Under the pieces are notes generated by a model. It saw nothing but the letters and a program-made list of their open reading frames with translations, had not been told where the DNA came from and did no database searches. Both the position numbers and the translations under genes were made by a program. From the NCBI RefSeq assembly GCF_001424125.1, contig NZ_LMQI01000002.1, positions 310,001 through 374,000 of the forward strand: 64,000 nucleotides of DNA, in the 5' to 3' direction. Below, one piece after another: positions 8,836-19,347 of this stretch; positions within the stretch are counted from its first letter, which is position 1, and each line of letters starts with the position of its first letter. This stretch comes from Cellulomonas sp. Leaf395 (GTDB lineage: Bacteria > Actinomycetota > Actinomycetes > Actinomycetales > Cellulomonadaceae).

Positions 8836-10691
8836 GTGGTCCCCCGCCGCCATCGCGACCACCAGTGCGTGCGCTCCGGCTGCTCGGGGACGACCACCTC
8901 GGCGGATCGTGCGACGGCGCCCGTCCCGCGCAGGTGCCCACCGCCCCCGGCGGGGAGCTCGCCGGCTCCCCAGGCGGCCGCGGCGGTCCGCGTCGACATC
9001 GCGGCCTGCACCCGCCCCGCCGTCGCGCGCAGGTCGTCTCCGTCCCGGCCGGCGGCGCCCGTCGCGTCCAGCTGACGGGTGAACCGCGACGACTCCTCGT
9101 CCAGCAGGGCGTCCGTGCGGGCGGCGAGGCTCATGTGCGCCTCGTGCGTGAGCCGTCGCACGGCCTCGTCACCGAACACCGCCTCGAGCACCCGCTGAGC
9201 GAGCACCGCGGAGCCGCCGACGATGCCGACCTCGGCGCCCGTGAGACCGCCGGTGGACGCGAAGACCGCGACCATCAGGACGGCACCGAGCCCGTTCACG
9301 CCGTACGACAGCGCCCGCGCAGTGGTCCGCCGGTCGGCGCCCTCCGTCTCCACCAGGCCCAGCACGTCGCCCTGCCACGCCCGCACCTGCTCGGCCGTCC
9401 GCGCCCGCAGGTCCGCCGATGCCCGAGACAGGGCCAGACCGTCCAGCAGCGCCGCCCCCGCAGGATCATGGCGCCAGGCTGAGTGGGCCGTCTCGGCGGC
9501 GTCCTCAGCGGCGTCCTGGATCACTGCGGACAACCCGTGAGCCACCGCCTCGACCAGTGCCGGCTCAGCGGGGCGTCGACCGCGCACGAAGCCCACGACG
9601 CGGTCGCGCAGCCGCGACACACCCTGCTCCAGCGACCGGAACCACTCGCTGGTGCCGACGACGTCCTGCCACCGTGCCAGCACCTCCCCGCGCAGCAGCG
9701 ACCCGTCCGACGTCGCGTGCGCGATCTGGTCCGACGCCGTCGCGTACGCCGCCGCGACCGCGGCGCGCAGCCGTACGTCCGCCGCCTGCTGCTCGTCGGC
9801 GGCGGACGCCAGGTCGAGCGCGCGCCGGGACACGTCCGCCACGGCGCCGTCCCACGTCTCGGCCAGCGCCGCGGCACGGACGGCCGGGTCGGTCGCGGTC
9901 CGGGTGAGGAGGTCGGCGATCGGGCCGATGGCCGACTCCGGCAGCAGCCCGCCCTCCAGCTCGACCTCCGGGACGACGATGACCGTCGCGGCGGCCAGCC
10001 CGGCGTCGGCGAGCATCTGGCGCAGGTGGTCCCCCACCGCCGTCTCGGCACCGGGGTCCACCCGGTCGAGCACGAGCGCGAGGTGCGTCCCGCGGCGCGC
10101 GGCGTCGGCGAGCAGCTCCCAGGGCACCGCGTCGGCGTACCGCGCGGCGGTGGTGACGAACAGCCACACGTCCGCGGCCCCCAGCAGCTGAGCGGCGAGG
10201 ACGCGGTTGCCCTCCTCGACGGAGTCCACGTCCGGTGCATCGAGCAGCGCGAGGCCGACCGGCACCGCCTCGGACGCGACGAGACGCAGCCCCGGACGGG
10301 CGCCGGCCAGCCCTTGCTCCCCCTCCGCGTCGGCGCGGCTGAGCGACGGCAGCACCCGGTCAGAGCTGAACCACCGCACGTCCAGCGGGTGGTGCACGAG
10401 CACCGGCCAGCGGGTGGTGGGTCGCAGCACGCCCGACGGGCTCACCTCGGCCCCGACCAGCGAGTTGACCACCGTCGACTTGCCCGCACCGGTCGAGCCG
10501 CCGACCACCACCAGCACCGGCGCGCCGGGATCCCGCAGGCGCGGCAGGAGGTAGTCGTCGAGCTGGTCCAGCACGCGCGTGCGGTCCGCGCGGGCGCTCG
10601 GTGCCGTGGCGGTCTCGAGCGGGAGTCGCAGGTCCGCGACCCGGGCGCGCAGCTCGAGCAGCGCGCCCACGAGCTCGTCGTGCTCCATCAC
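8832..10691 (-). CDS. dynamin-like GTPase (pair B, first gene)
   Basis: A 619-aa GTPase with P-loop GGSTGAGKSTVVNSLVG near residue 65, switch region VLRPTTRWPVLVHHP, and G3 DAPDVDS. The G4 position reads VLDRVDPG, a degenerate NKxD. Downstream is a long helical stalk-like region. A moderately hydrophobic glycine-rich stretch near residues 455-500 could be a membrane-insertion paddle rather than a full transmembrane helix. It is translationally coupled to the following GTPase by a 4-bp overlap. A minus-strand TACGCT (10718-10723) gives a ~20-nt leader with a GGGAGAGG ribosome-binding site. Closest relative in the window is the gene at 14764-16530. Confidence 0.8.
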   Translation of the reverse strand: MMEHDELVGALLELRARVADLRLPLETATAPSARADRTRVLDQLDDYLLPRLRDPGAPVLVVVGGSTGAGKSTVVNSLVGAEVSPSGVLRPTTRWPVLVHHPLDVRWFSSDRVLPSLSRADAEGEQGLAGARPGLRLVASEAVPVGLALLDAPDVDSVEEGNRVLAAQLLGAADVWLFVTTAARYADAVPWELLADAARRGTHLALVLDRVDPGAETAVGDHLRQMLADAGLAAATVIVVPEVELEGGLLPESAIGPIADLLTRTATDPAVRAAALAETWDGAVADVSRRALDLASAADEQQAADVRLRAAVAAAYATASDQIAHATSDGSLLRGEVLARWQDVVGTSEWFRSLEQGVSRLRDRVVGFVRGRRPAEPALVEAVAHGLSAVIQDAAEDAAETAHSAWRHDPAGAALLDGLALSRASADLRARTAEQVRAWQGDVLGLVETEGADRRTTARALSYGVNGLGAVLMVAVFASTGGLTGAEVGIVGGSAVLAQRVLEAVFGDEAVRRLTHEAHMSLAARTDALLDEESSRFTRQLDATGAAGRDGDDLRATAGRVQAAMSTRTAAAAWGAGELPAGGGGHLRGTGAVARSAEVVVPEQPERTHWWSRWRRGTT

Positions 10692-10755
10692 CGCACCGCC
10701 TCTCCCAGGTCGTGTGCAGCGTATCTGCGCAGGTGGCGGGCGGCCCCCCGACGAC

Positions 10756-10791
10756 GAAGCCGCCCGCTCCCCGGGGGGAGCGAGCGGCTTC
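10756..10791 (-). terminator. terminator hairpin after ettA
   Basis: Just downstream of the ettA stop. The arms GAAGCCGC (10756-10763) and GCGGCTTC (10784-10791) continue inward as CGCTCCCC / GGGGAGCG, with one unpaired base on each side. A long GC-rich stem without a strong U-tract, typical for actinobacteria. Confidence 0.7.
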
Positions 10792-10801
10792 GCGCGTCGC
10801 G

Positions 10802-12484
<1,683 letters not shown>

Positions 12485-12642
12485 TGGCTCTTCGTCCGCC
12501 TCGGTGCTCGATGGGGGTCGCCCCGCACGCTCGGTTCTCGGGGCAATGCTGTCCGGCTCGCCCGCGAGGCTGGTCGACCGCGCTGCGCTGTGCGCGCGGT
12601 CCGACCGGCCACGTCGTCGGGTTGCCGGTGCCCCAGCCTAGG
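12485..12642 (-). promoter_or_regulatory. ettA promoter and long 5' leader
   Basis: Minus-strand TAGGCT (12636-12641) lies just below the ssb stop codon and predicts transcription starting near 12629, hence a leader of about 145 nt. Within it an 8-bp stem GACCGCGC / GCGCGGTC (around 12579-12604) can form. No known riboswitch class is recognised. Confidence 0.4.
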
Positions 12643-12645
12643 CGA

Positions 12646-13149
12646 TCACCTGGCACCGGCCAGCGCGAGCTCCTGCTCCTCGTCGGCCACCGGCTCCAGA
12701 CCGCCACCCTCGTCGTCCGGGATCTCCTCGTACGCGGAGACGTCGGTCGGGGCATCCTCGGCGCCGGTGGCCGGCACCGGGCTCACGGTCCGCGCGAAGT
12801 GGCAGCTGCCGAACGCCAGGTTGGGACCGAGCGCGCTCGCGTCGAGCACGAGGGAGGTCCGCGGCCCGTCGGCGCCGACCCACTCCTCGGTGGACAGGAC
12901 GCCCTGCACGATCACCGGGTCGCCCTTGCGCAGCGACCGCGCGGCGTTGAGTGCCGTGGTGCGCCACACCTTCACGTTGAACCACTCGGTCTGCGCGTCG
13001 CGCCATTCGCCCGCCTGCTTGTCGAACCAGCGGCGCGTGCTGCCCAGCCGGAACGTGGTGAACGGGACGCCACCGTCCGACTCGTGATGGATCCGCACGT
13101 CCGTGCCGATCCACCCGACGACGGTCAGGTCCAGGGAGTGCGTGCTCAT
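12646..13149 (-). CDS. ssb: single-stranded DNA-binding protein, divergent paralogue
   Basis: An OB-fold SSB (167 aa): residues 1-110 carry the SSB core, including TVVGWIGTDVRIH, VPFTTFRLGSTRRW, WFNVKVWRTTALNAARSLRKGDPVIV and the basic/aromatic DNA-binding positions. The C-terminus is acidic (YEEIPDDEGGGLEPVADEEQEL) but ends ALAGAR and lacks the DDDIPF-like tip that recruits replication proteins. It is therefore probably a secondary SSB rather than the replicative one next to rpsF/rplI. The ATG at 13149 has a GGAGG site 6-7 nt upstream. It lies between the two GTPase pairs on the same strand. Confidence 0.88.
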   Translation of the reverse strand: MSTHSLDLTVVGWIGTDVRIHHESDGGVPFTTFRLGSTRRWFDKQAGEWRDAQTEWFNVKVWRTTALNAARSLRKGDPVIVQGVLSTEEWVGADGPRTSLVLDASALGPNLAFGSCHFARTVSPVPATGAEDAPTDVSAYEEIPDDEGGGLEPVADEEQELALAGAR

Positions 13150-13279
13150 GGGATACCTCCGGTGCGTGGCCCCAGCGGCTGCGGGGCTCGTGCGACCAGG
13201 GTCGACGCGCACGCGCCCCCGCCGGGTCGACCGCGGCGAACCAGTGGATCGTGCGCGTCCGGACGGGGCTGTGGGCGGG

Positions 13280-14767
13280 TCAGGCCCGGGCGGAGGCGAT
13301 GAGCTCGCGGACGGTACGGTGCTCGGCCAGGACCGCCTCGGTGGGCACGGCGAGCCGCGCGCGCGCCACGCTCTCGAGCGCCGACCGGCCGTCCTGAAGC
13401 ACGCGTGCGGTCCGCCGTCGTCCCGCCGACCGTCGGGCAGCGCCGGCCCCGACGAAGGCGACGACCGCCGCCACGAGCAGCAAGACAGCCCCCACGGGAG
13501 CCCACAGGTTTGCGTCCCCCTGCCCCACCATCGAACCGACCGCCACCGACCCGACGAGCACCGCGGCACCGGCGAGCAGCACCGCCGCGACCGTCAGCGC
13601 CAGCGCGAGACCGGAGCGTCGGGCGGTGAGCGTGAGCTGCGTCAGGGCGTCCGTCACCGCCAGGCGCATCTCGGTGGTGGATGCCACACGCGAGGCGATG
13701 TCCTCGCCCCACCGGCGGGGCAGGCCCGTGGTCACGGCCTCGAGCCAGGTCGCCCGCGCCACCTCGACCGCGTCCTCCTGGACCGCACCGAACCCCGGCG
13801 TCGAGGTGGACCGCGTCCGCACGGCTGCACCGACTCCTGCAGCCACCGCAGGCAGCCCGATCGCAGCCGCCAATCGATCCACCACGTCGGTCACCGACAA
13901 GGCGGCCGGAGCAGGCTCGCGCTCCGCCACCTCAGCCGCGAGCAGCGTGGCGACGTCGTTCAGCTCGGCACTCGCCCGCCGGGCGGCCAACGACCGCGAC
14001 TCCACGTACGTGGCCAGGAGCTCGCGGAGGGCGACGACACCCTCGCCGGTGCGCGCCGACGCCTCGCGGACCGGGACCCCGGTGAGCCCGTCGTCGACGA
14101 GCAGGTGCTCGACGTCCGCCACCAGGTCCGGCCGCACGTCGGGCGGGACGGTGTCGACCTGGTTGAGCACCACGACCATCGACGCCTCGTGCCCGACGAG
14201 CTGCCGCAGGTAGCCGCTGTGCAGCGCGTCGTCGGCGTACTTCTGCGGGTCGACCACCCACGCGAGCAGGTCGGCCTGCGGCAGCAGCCGGTCGACGACC
14301 TCGCGGTGCTCCGGGGCGATCGAGTCGTGGTCGGGCAGGTCGAGCAGCACCAGACCCCGCAGCGCCGCCTCGCTCTCGCCGTCGAGCAGGCTCTCGCGTT
14401 CGATGCGGCGGTCCGGCACCACCCCGAGCCAGTCGAGGAGAGGTCCGCCGTCGTCCCCCCACACGCACGCCGTGATCTCCGACGTCGTCGGCCGTCGGAC
14501 GCCCACGTCGGCGAAGTCGAGCCGGCAGATCGCGTTGAACAGGCTCGACTTGCCCGAACCGGTGCCGCCGACGAGCGCCACGACCGTGTGGTCCACCCCG
14601 AGGTCGAGCCGTTCCCGCACGCTGTCGACCGTCCCGACGACCCGCTCCACCACGGTGGGCGCCAGACGCCCGCCGCCGATCGCCAGAGCACGCCCGAGCG
14701 CGTCGACGCGAGCCGTGAGCGCTGCCGTGTCGTCGCCGTGAACCGTCGAGCGGGTGGTCTCGGTCAC
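13280..14767 (-). CDS. dynamin-like GTPase, membrane-anchored member (pair A, second gene)
   Basis: A 495-aa GTPase with P-loop GGTGSGKSSLFNAIC near residue 70, switch VRRPTTSE, G3 DLPDHDS, and G4-like VLNQVD. Two hydrophobic segments near residues 385-450 (ALALTVAAVLLAGAAVLVG and VGAVLLLVAAVVAFVGAG) suggest an integral membrane hairpin. Identity with the product of 7204-8835 is obvious across the GTPase domain: both share GVRRPTT, LVLLDLPDHDS and WVVDPQKYAD. The GTG start overlaps the preceding GTPase stop by 4 bp, so pair A repeats the coupled organisation of pair B. Probable membrane-remodelling partner; function unproven. Confidence 0.8.
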   Translation of the reverse strand: MTETTRSTVHGDDTAALTARVDALGRALAIGGGRLAPTVVERVVGTVDSVRERLDLGVDHTVVALVGGTGSGKSSLFNAICRLDFADVGVRRPTTSEITACVWGDDGGPLLDWLGVVPDRRIERESLLDGESEAALRGLVLLDLPDHDSIAPEHREVVDRLLPQADLLAWVVDPQKYADDALHSGYLRQLVGHEASMVVVLNQVDTVPPDVRPDLVADVEHLLVDDGLTGVPVREASARTGEGVVALRELLATYVESRSLAARRASAELNDVATLLAAEVAEREPAPAALSVTDVVDRLAAAIGLPAVAAGVGAAVRTRSTSTPGFGAVQEDAVEVARATWLEAVTTGLPRRWGEDIASRVASTTEMRLAVTDALTQLTLTARRSGLALALTVAAVLLAGAAVLVGSVAVGSMVGQGDANLWAPVGAVLLLVAAVVAFVGAGAARRSAGRRRTARVLQDGRSALESVARARLAVPTEAVLAEHRTVRELIASARA

Positions 14768-16530
14768 GTGAGTCCCTTCAGCACGGCGAGCCGTAGACGC
14801 AGTCGTGACGAGGCGTCCTCGGCGAGGTCCGGGTCGGACAGCACCTCACTGACCGCGGCACGTTCGACCGCCACCTGGCCCCCCACCCGGGCGACCAGGT
14901 CGTCCCGCAGCTCGTCGACGGCGCGCTCGCCGGCGGTGTCGATCAGGTCGACCAGGAGGTCACGCGCCTCGCGTACGCCCGAGGCCGCCGCGAGCGCGAC
15001 GGCCGCCAGTCCGCCGTCCCCCAGCGCGTTCACGGCCTTCGCCCGCCGACGGGCCTCACGCGCGACGTCGCTGCGCGTACGCGCGATCCCGTCGGGCGAC
15101 GTCTCGGCAGGTCCGGCCGTCAGCGCCGCGCGCACCACGCGCGGACCCTGGGCCGTCCAGGCACGTGCAGCCTGCTCGGCGGCAGCTCGTCGACCGGTGC
15201 GCAGCGTCGAGGACTCCCAGTCCGCGTCGACGGATGCGCCGCCCGCGGGCGCGTCCGCGCCGGTGAGCGCGGCCCGCAGGACGCGTTCGGTGTGCGCGCC
15301 GGCAGCCGTCAGCGTGGCTGCCGCCGACCGGATCAGGTCCTCCACCAGGGGCTCGACCGCGGCAGCGCGCGCTCGGCCCTCCCGCGACGATCCCCGGATG
15401 CGACCCGACGGACGGACCACCCGACCGAGCGGACCACCCTCCGCCGCGAGCTCCGACCACCGCGCCCGCACCGCACCGTCCGCGACGGCACCACCACGGA
15501 TCGACGCCGCCGTCTGCACGGTCGGCGCCTCGGTCGCCACATCGAGCACCGCCGCGATCGTGCCGGCAGCGTCGGCCTGAGCCTGCACCGCCTCGGCCAG
15601 CTCGTCGACCCACGGCCGCAGCGCCGCGAGCGACCCGCGCAGCGTGCGGCCGATGACCGTGCGCGCACGGTCGGGACCGGCCAGCATCGCGAGCCAGCGC
15701 CGGATCGGCGCGACGACCGCAGCCGGGAGCAACCCCTCGTGCGGGCCCAGGTCGGGGACCACGAACAGCGGCGACCCCTGCAGCCCGTGGCCTCGGAGCC
15801 GGTCGAGAAGATCACCGCGCACGGTCGGCAGCGACGCCGGCGGGACCCGGTTCAGCACCATCGCGACGGAGGCCCCACGCTCGACGGCGCCCTGCAGCAC
15901 CCGCCACGGCAGCGCGTCGCCGTAGCGGGCGGCCGTCGTCACGAAGAGCCACAGGTCAGCGGCCTCGAGCAGCCGGTGGGCGGACTCCCGGTTCGACTCC
16001 AGCACCGAGTCGAGGTCCGGGGCGTCCAGCAGCGCGATGCCGCGTGGGACCTGCTCGTCGGCGATGACGGTCACGGACTCCAGGACCGGGTGGTGCGAGA
16101 GAAGCTCGGAGTCCAGCGGGTTGTGCACCAGCACCGGCCGGCGCGTGGTCGGCCGCAGCACCCCGGCCGCGCTCACCTCGGACCCCACCAACGAGTTCAC
16201 CAGCGTCGACTTGCCCGCACCGGTCGAGCCCGAGACCACCACCACCGCGGGTGCGGACAGCTCGGTGAGGCGCGGCACCAGATGCTCCCCGAGCTGGTCC
16301 ACGAGCCGCGCCCGCGACGCCCGGGCCGACTCGATCCCATCGATCTCCAGCGGGAACCCGGTGCGCTCGACGTCGCGGTGCAGGTCCCGGACCGCGTCGA
16401 GCAGCGACGTCGCGGCCAGCGGACGGGCGAGGACGTCGCGCGGGTCCGACGCGGCATGGCGTGCGTGTGGGGCCGGTGGCTGCGCGGTCGGCACAGGCTG
16501 CACTGGCGCGGTGCCGGGCTGTGCGCTCAC
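14764..16530 (-). CDS. dynamin-like GTPase (pair A, first gene)
   Basis: A 588-aa GTPase with a proline/alanine-rich N-terminus, P-loop SGSTGAGKSTLVNSLVG near residue 100, switch VLRPTTRRPVLVHNP, and G3 DAPDLDS. The G4 position reads VLNRVPP, departing from NKxD. The rest is long, helical and alanine-rich with no clear transmembrane helix, so it is likely the peripheral partner of the downstream membrane GTPase. It starts with GTG; a minus-strand GACAAT 6 nt upstream, with TTGCCA about 16 bp further, is a plausible leaderless promoter for the operon. Paralogue of 8832-10691, with which it shares the VNSLVGxEVS and GVLRPTTR blocks. Confidence 0.8.
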   Translation of the reverse strand: MSAQPGTAPVQPVPTAQPPAPHARHAASDPRDVLARPLAATSLLDAVRDLHRDVERTGFPLEIDGIESARASRARLVDQLGEHLVPRLTELSAPAVVVVSGSTGAGKSTLVNSLVGSEVSAAGVLRPTTRRPVLVHNPLDSELLSHHPVLESVTVIADEQVPRGIALLDAPDLDSVLESNRESAHRLLEAADLWLFVTTAARYGDALPWRVLQGAVERGASVAMVLNRVPPASLPTVRGDLLDRLRGHGLQGSPLFVVPDLGPHEGLLPAAVVAPIRRWLAMLAGPDRARTVIGRTLRGSLAALRPWVDELAEAVQAQADAAGTIAAVLDVATEAPTVQTAASIRGGAVADGAVRARWSELAAEGGPLGRVVRPSGRIRGSSREGRARAAAVEPLVEDLIRSAAATLTAAGAHTERVLRAALTGADAPAGGASVDADWESSTLRTGRRAAAEQAARAWTAQGPRVVRAALTAGPAETSPDGIARTRSDVAREARRRAKAVNALGDGGLAAVALAAASGVREARDLLVDLIDTAGERAVDELRDDLVARVGGQVAVERAAVSEVLSDPDLAEDASSRLRLRLAVLKGLT

Positions 16531-16648
16531 TCAACCATTGTCACGGTGCGATCTGACCTGGCAAAACGCGCCACGCGGTCCGGCCCCGTCCGGTTCCTGT
16601 CGAGCACGGGATCGCGCGCCTCGCCAGTAGGCTGTGGGCGCACGTCCG

Positions 16649-16721
<73 letters not shown>

Positions 16722-16832
16722 CCCACGCAGGTTCCGGCCGGCGGCAACGCTCGCGACGACCGTCGGTCTCGCGCCGAACTTGTCCCGCAGTCCGACCATG
16801 GCGGTAGGGCGCGAACGGCACTGGAAGATGCG

Positions 16833-17756
16833 TCAGCAGTCGGCGGGTTTCGGTTCGTCGGTGCACAGGCCGGTGACGAGACGGGAGCGGCGTTCCTGGA
16901 CCTCGAACACCGGACCGGTCGCCGTGGTCGTGGCCGTGCCTGTGACATCCCGCCACTGTGGGTCACCCTCGACCTGATACCGACCCGACCACTCCGTGGT
17001 GATGGTGATCGCCACCTCGCCGAGGTCCTCGTAGACGTGGAACACGTCGAACGCCGGATAGGGCGCTCCTGGATCGCTGGTCACCTCCGGCTCCGAGCCG
17101 TCACCCCACGCGTACGTGAACCGCGACGGCGTCGCCTCCACCGTCACCGTCCGACCCAACAGCTGAGTCGTCAACGTCACCGGAGTCGGGTCGGTGTAGA
17201 CGATCGTCTCCTTGTTCACCAGCACCCACCCCGTGTCCGGCTGCATGTGCACCGCCGGGACCGGCAACGGCAACCGCCGGAACTCCTCCGCCGTCAGCAA
17301 CGGCACCACCGGCGCGCCACACGAGCCGAAGTCCATCTGCACCCACTCGCTCCAGTCCGGGGCCGGAGGCACCTGGTACCGCCGCCAGCGCGGCTCCACC
17401 CAGTCCTGCCCCATGCAGTCCAGGGCAGGAGCATCAGGTATCCCGTTGGTGCACCCGCCATCGTCACCAGCTGGCACCCATTCGCCCGGTGCCTCCAAGC
17501 ACGCCGCGGCGTTCATGTACTCCCACCTCGTGGTCGGCACCACGCCCGGCCCGCTTCCCCCAGGTCCGTCGTCACTGGCCTGTCGCTGAGACCAGAAACC
17601 AGCGACCTCGATTGCCTGGCCACGGTCGACAGTCTGTGCACCGTGTGCGAAGTCACGGCTGTTGGATGAGTCGGACTTGGACTCACCGTCGCCGGGCACC
17701 GCTGGGAGCAACATGAGAGCCACGACGCCGATGGCGATGACCGTGAAAGGGGTCAC
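16833..17756 (-). CDS. secreted or membrane-anchored protein with PKD-like domain
   Basis: A 307-aa protein of unknown function. Residues ~4-24 (FTVIAIGVVALMLLPAVPG) form a signal peptide or single membrane anchor, so the rest should lie outside the cytoplasm. The C-terminal third contains a PKD-like beta-sandwich: FTYAWGDGSEP followed by FHVYEDLGEVAITITTEWSGRY, the classic WGDG...H-Y...G pattern. Several cysteines (AACLEAP, GGCTNG, LDCMG, GSCGAP, LCTDE, PADC) could form disulfides. The GTG start at 17756 overlaps the lipoprotein stop as GTGA, which favours it over the longer frame to 17924. It is coupled to the upstream DUF6318 lipoprotein gene, so the two probably work together at the surface. 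Confidence 0.7.
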   Translation of the reverse strand: MTPFTVIAIGVVALMLLPAVPGDGESKSDSSNSRDFAHGAQTVDRGQAIEVAGFWSQRQASDDGPGGSGPGVVPTTRWEYMNAAACLEAPGEWVPAGDDGGCTNGIPDAPALDCMGQDWVEPRWRRYQVPPAPDWSEWVQMDFGSCGAPVVPLLTAEEFRRLPLPVPAVHMQPDTGWVLVNKETIVYTDPTPVTLTTQLLGRTVTVEATPSRFTYAWGDGSEPEVTSDPGAPYPAFDVFHVYEDLGEVAITITTEWSGRYQVEGDPQWRDVTGTATTTATGPVFEVQERRSRLVTGLCTDEPKPADC

Positions 17757-18340
17757 TGTTCGATCACGGCAAGATCGACGGCCTCGATCTTCCATCTGTC
17801 GCCCAGCCAGCTGAGCGCAAAGATGAAGTCCGTGACGTTCGCCTCTGACTCTGAGACCACGGTTCCGTCGGCGGCTAACTCGCGCGTGGGGTCCTGCTCC
17901 ACCTGCAGTCGCGCCGAGAACCACTCATCGGGCCTGATCTCGGTCGACATGGCGGAGACGACCCGTACTGGAGGCCCTACTGATGTGTGCCCGGAGGCCA
18001 CGAGTTCGGCAACGCTCTCGTCGACGTAGTTGCAGAACTTGCACGCCTCTGCCGACATGCTCAGCAAGCTCTCCGCATCACGGACGGAGAACGCGTAGTC
18101 GTAGAGCTGCAAGAAGTACGTCGCCGCCGCGATCGCTCCGTCCGTCGTCGGCTCACTCATCGCCGCCGGCCGCTCCGGGAGCACCACCGGCGTCGGCGTC
18201 GGTGGCGCATCTGCGACGGGCGGCGGCGTCGACTCCGCCGCCTGCGGCTCCCCGCCCGTACACCCCGTCACCAGTGCCACCCCGAGCACGGCCGGAACCA
18301 CCCGCTGCCATGCCCATTTCGTGCTGCCCCGTCCACGCAT
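17753..18340 (-). CDS. DUF6318-type lipoprotein
   Basis: A 195-aa lipoprotein: basic N-terminus, hydrophobic core and lipobox VTGC with the lipidated cysteine near residue 27, then a Pro/Thr-rich spacer. The globular part has AAATYFLQLYDYAFSVRDAESLLSMS and the conserved pair of cysteines in EACKFCNYVDE, matching the actinobacterial DUF6318 family (NTF2-like) of unknown function. The start is supported by a TAGGTT hexamer exactly 7 nt before the ATG, implying a leaderless transcript. It is translationally coupled to the PKD-like gene. Confidence 0.78.
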   Translation of the reverse strand: MRGRGSTKWAWQRVVPAVLGVALVTGCTGGEPQAAESTPPPVADAPPTPTPVVLPERPAAMSEPTTDGAIAAATYFLQLYDYAFSVRDAESLLSMSAEACKFCNYVDESVAELVASGHTSVGPPVRVVSAMSTEIRPDEWFSARLQVEQDPTRELAADGTVVSESEANVTDFIFALSWLGDRWKIEAVDLAVIEQ

Positions 18341-18780
18341 GCGGGAGAACCTACCGATTCCGGACGCACCGGATGGAGATCGACGCGATCTGTGGACAAG
18401 CAGCGCCGGGCGCCGGCCGTCCCGTGGCCCCGGCTACGACTCATTCAGTGAGGGCGCGCCCTGCCGTGTGGGAGCACGCCTACCGCCACGGTGACCAACG
18501 GCAGCCCGAACAGCACCAACTGATGCCTCCCCGCGAGCGCAGCGAGCCCGAAAGCCAGGGCGCACGCGCAGCCAGCCGCCCAGCACCTGGCGCTCCCCGC
18601 GTGAGCTGTCGCAACGCCGCTGGCACGCCCACGGCGTAGGTGGCCATCCCGCCTCCCTCAAAGCGGGCAAAAGCGGCGAAAAACGTGTGACGACGACCAC
18701 TCCCGCGTGGTCGAGTACTCCCACACCATCCATATCGCCCGGGCTCCGACCCGGACGCCGTCATGCCCGAGGAGCACCCC
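18341..18780. other. 440-bp gap with promoters and no recognisable gene
   Basis: The left end holds the leaderless promoter of the lipoprotein gene (minus-strand TAGGTT, 18348-18353). The right end holds the AGGAG ribosome-binding site of the small protein at 18781. Between them open frames on both strands lack family resemblance and plausible codon composition. A short A-rich direct repeat (GCGG-NN-AAAA twice) lies near 18662-18685. I see no tRNA, integrase or repeat boundary. Confidence 0.4.
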
Positions 18781-18972
18781 GTGTACCCGACCCAGACCTA
18801 CGAGGTCATGCGCCAGGCCCAGGCCGAACGCCTCGCTCTGTCCCACCAGGCCCACGGCCGCGAGGCCGCACTCGACTCCAGACAGCCGACCGAGAACATC
18901 GGTCGACCTCCAGATCCGTGGCGCGTCCAGGCGCGTCCGACGAACCCCGTCGGCGTCCTCGTCGCCCGATGA
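18781..18972 (+). CDS. small hypothetical protein
   Basis: A 63-aa protein beginning VYPTQTYEVMRQAQAERLALSHQAHGREAAL. It is a short helical, charged protein resembling the many small actinobacterial proteins with a 'YPxxTYExMRxRQAE' opening, whose function is unknown. The GTG at 18781 is chosen because AGGAG lies 6 nt upstream. No signal peptide or membrane segment. It stands alone between the lipoprotein promoter and the small membrane protein. Confidence 0.55.
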   Translation: MYPTQTYEVMRQAQAERLALSHQAHGREAALDSRQPTENIGRPPDPWRVQARPTNPVGVLVAR

Positions 18973-19098
18973 TCCACACCCCGGCGGGCGCGGACCGGTC
19001 CTCCCTGAGGAACTGGTCCGCGCCCGCCGTCGTGCATGTCACCATGTCGCCATGCCGAGCCACCCCTGCGCGCGCTCCCGGACCTGCGGGCCGCGCTG

Positions 19099-19347
19099 AT
19101 GGGTCGCCACAACACCCCGGACCCGGCCGCGCAGCTGCCCGTCCGGACGCGTCTCGGGCGGTTCCTCCTGCGATGGCTCGGGCGGATCGGACTCGGTCTC
19201 GTCGCGGGCGCGTGCACGCTCGGGGTCCTGCTCTGGGCCGGCACGTCCTGGACGGCGAGCCTGTGGATCGCGGGGACGGTCGCCGTGATCATCCCGGTCG
19301 CTGCGTGGTTGGCGTCGACGGTCCCCGGTCCCGACCCGCACCGATAG
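19099..19347 (+). CDS. small membrane protein, two transmembrane helices
   Basis: An 82-aa protein with a basic amphipathic N-terminus (RTRLGRFLLRWLGR) and two hydrophobic helices at about residues 30-50 and 55-72. No known family recognised. The start is uncertain: the ATG at 19099 lacks a convincing ribosome-binding site and an in-frame ATG exists at 19036. Its 3' end overlaps the convergent PAP2 gene by 59 bp, unusually long, which lowers confidence in one of the two ends. Confidence 0.5.
   Translation: MGRHNTPDPAAQLPVRTRLGRFLLRWLGRIGLGLVAGACTLGVLLWAGTSWTASLWIAGTVAVIIPVAAWLASTVPGPDPHR

Noticed and set aside
13195..13235. GGTCGAC/GTCGACC inverted repeat upstream of ssb as an operator
   Set aside because: Such short GC-rich palindromes are frequent by chance in this composition and no regulator is implied.
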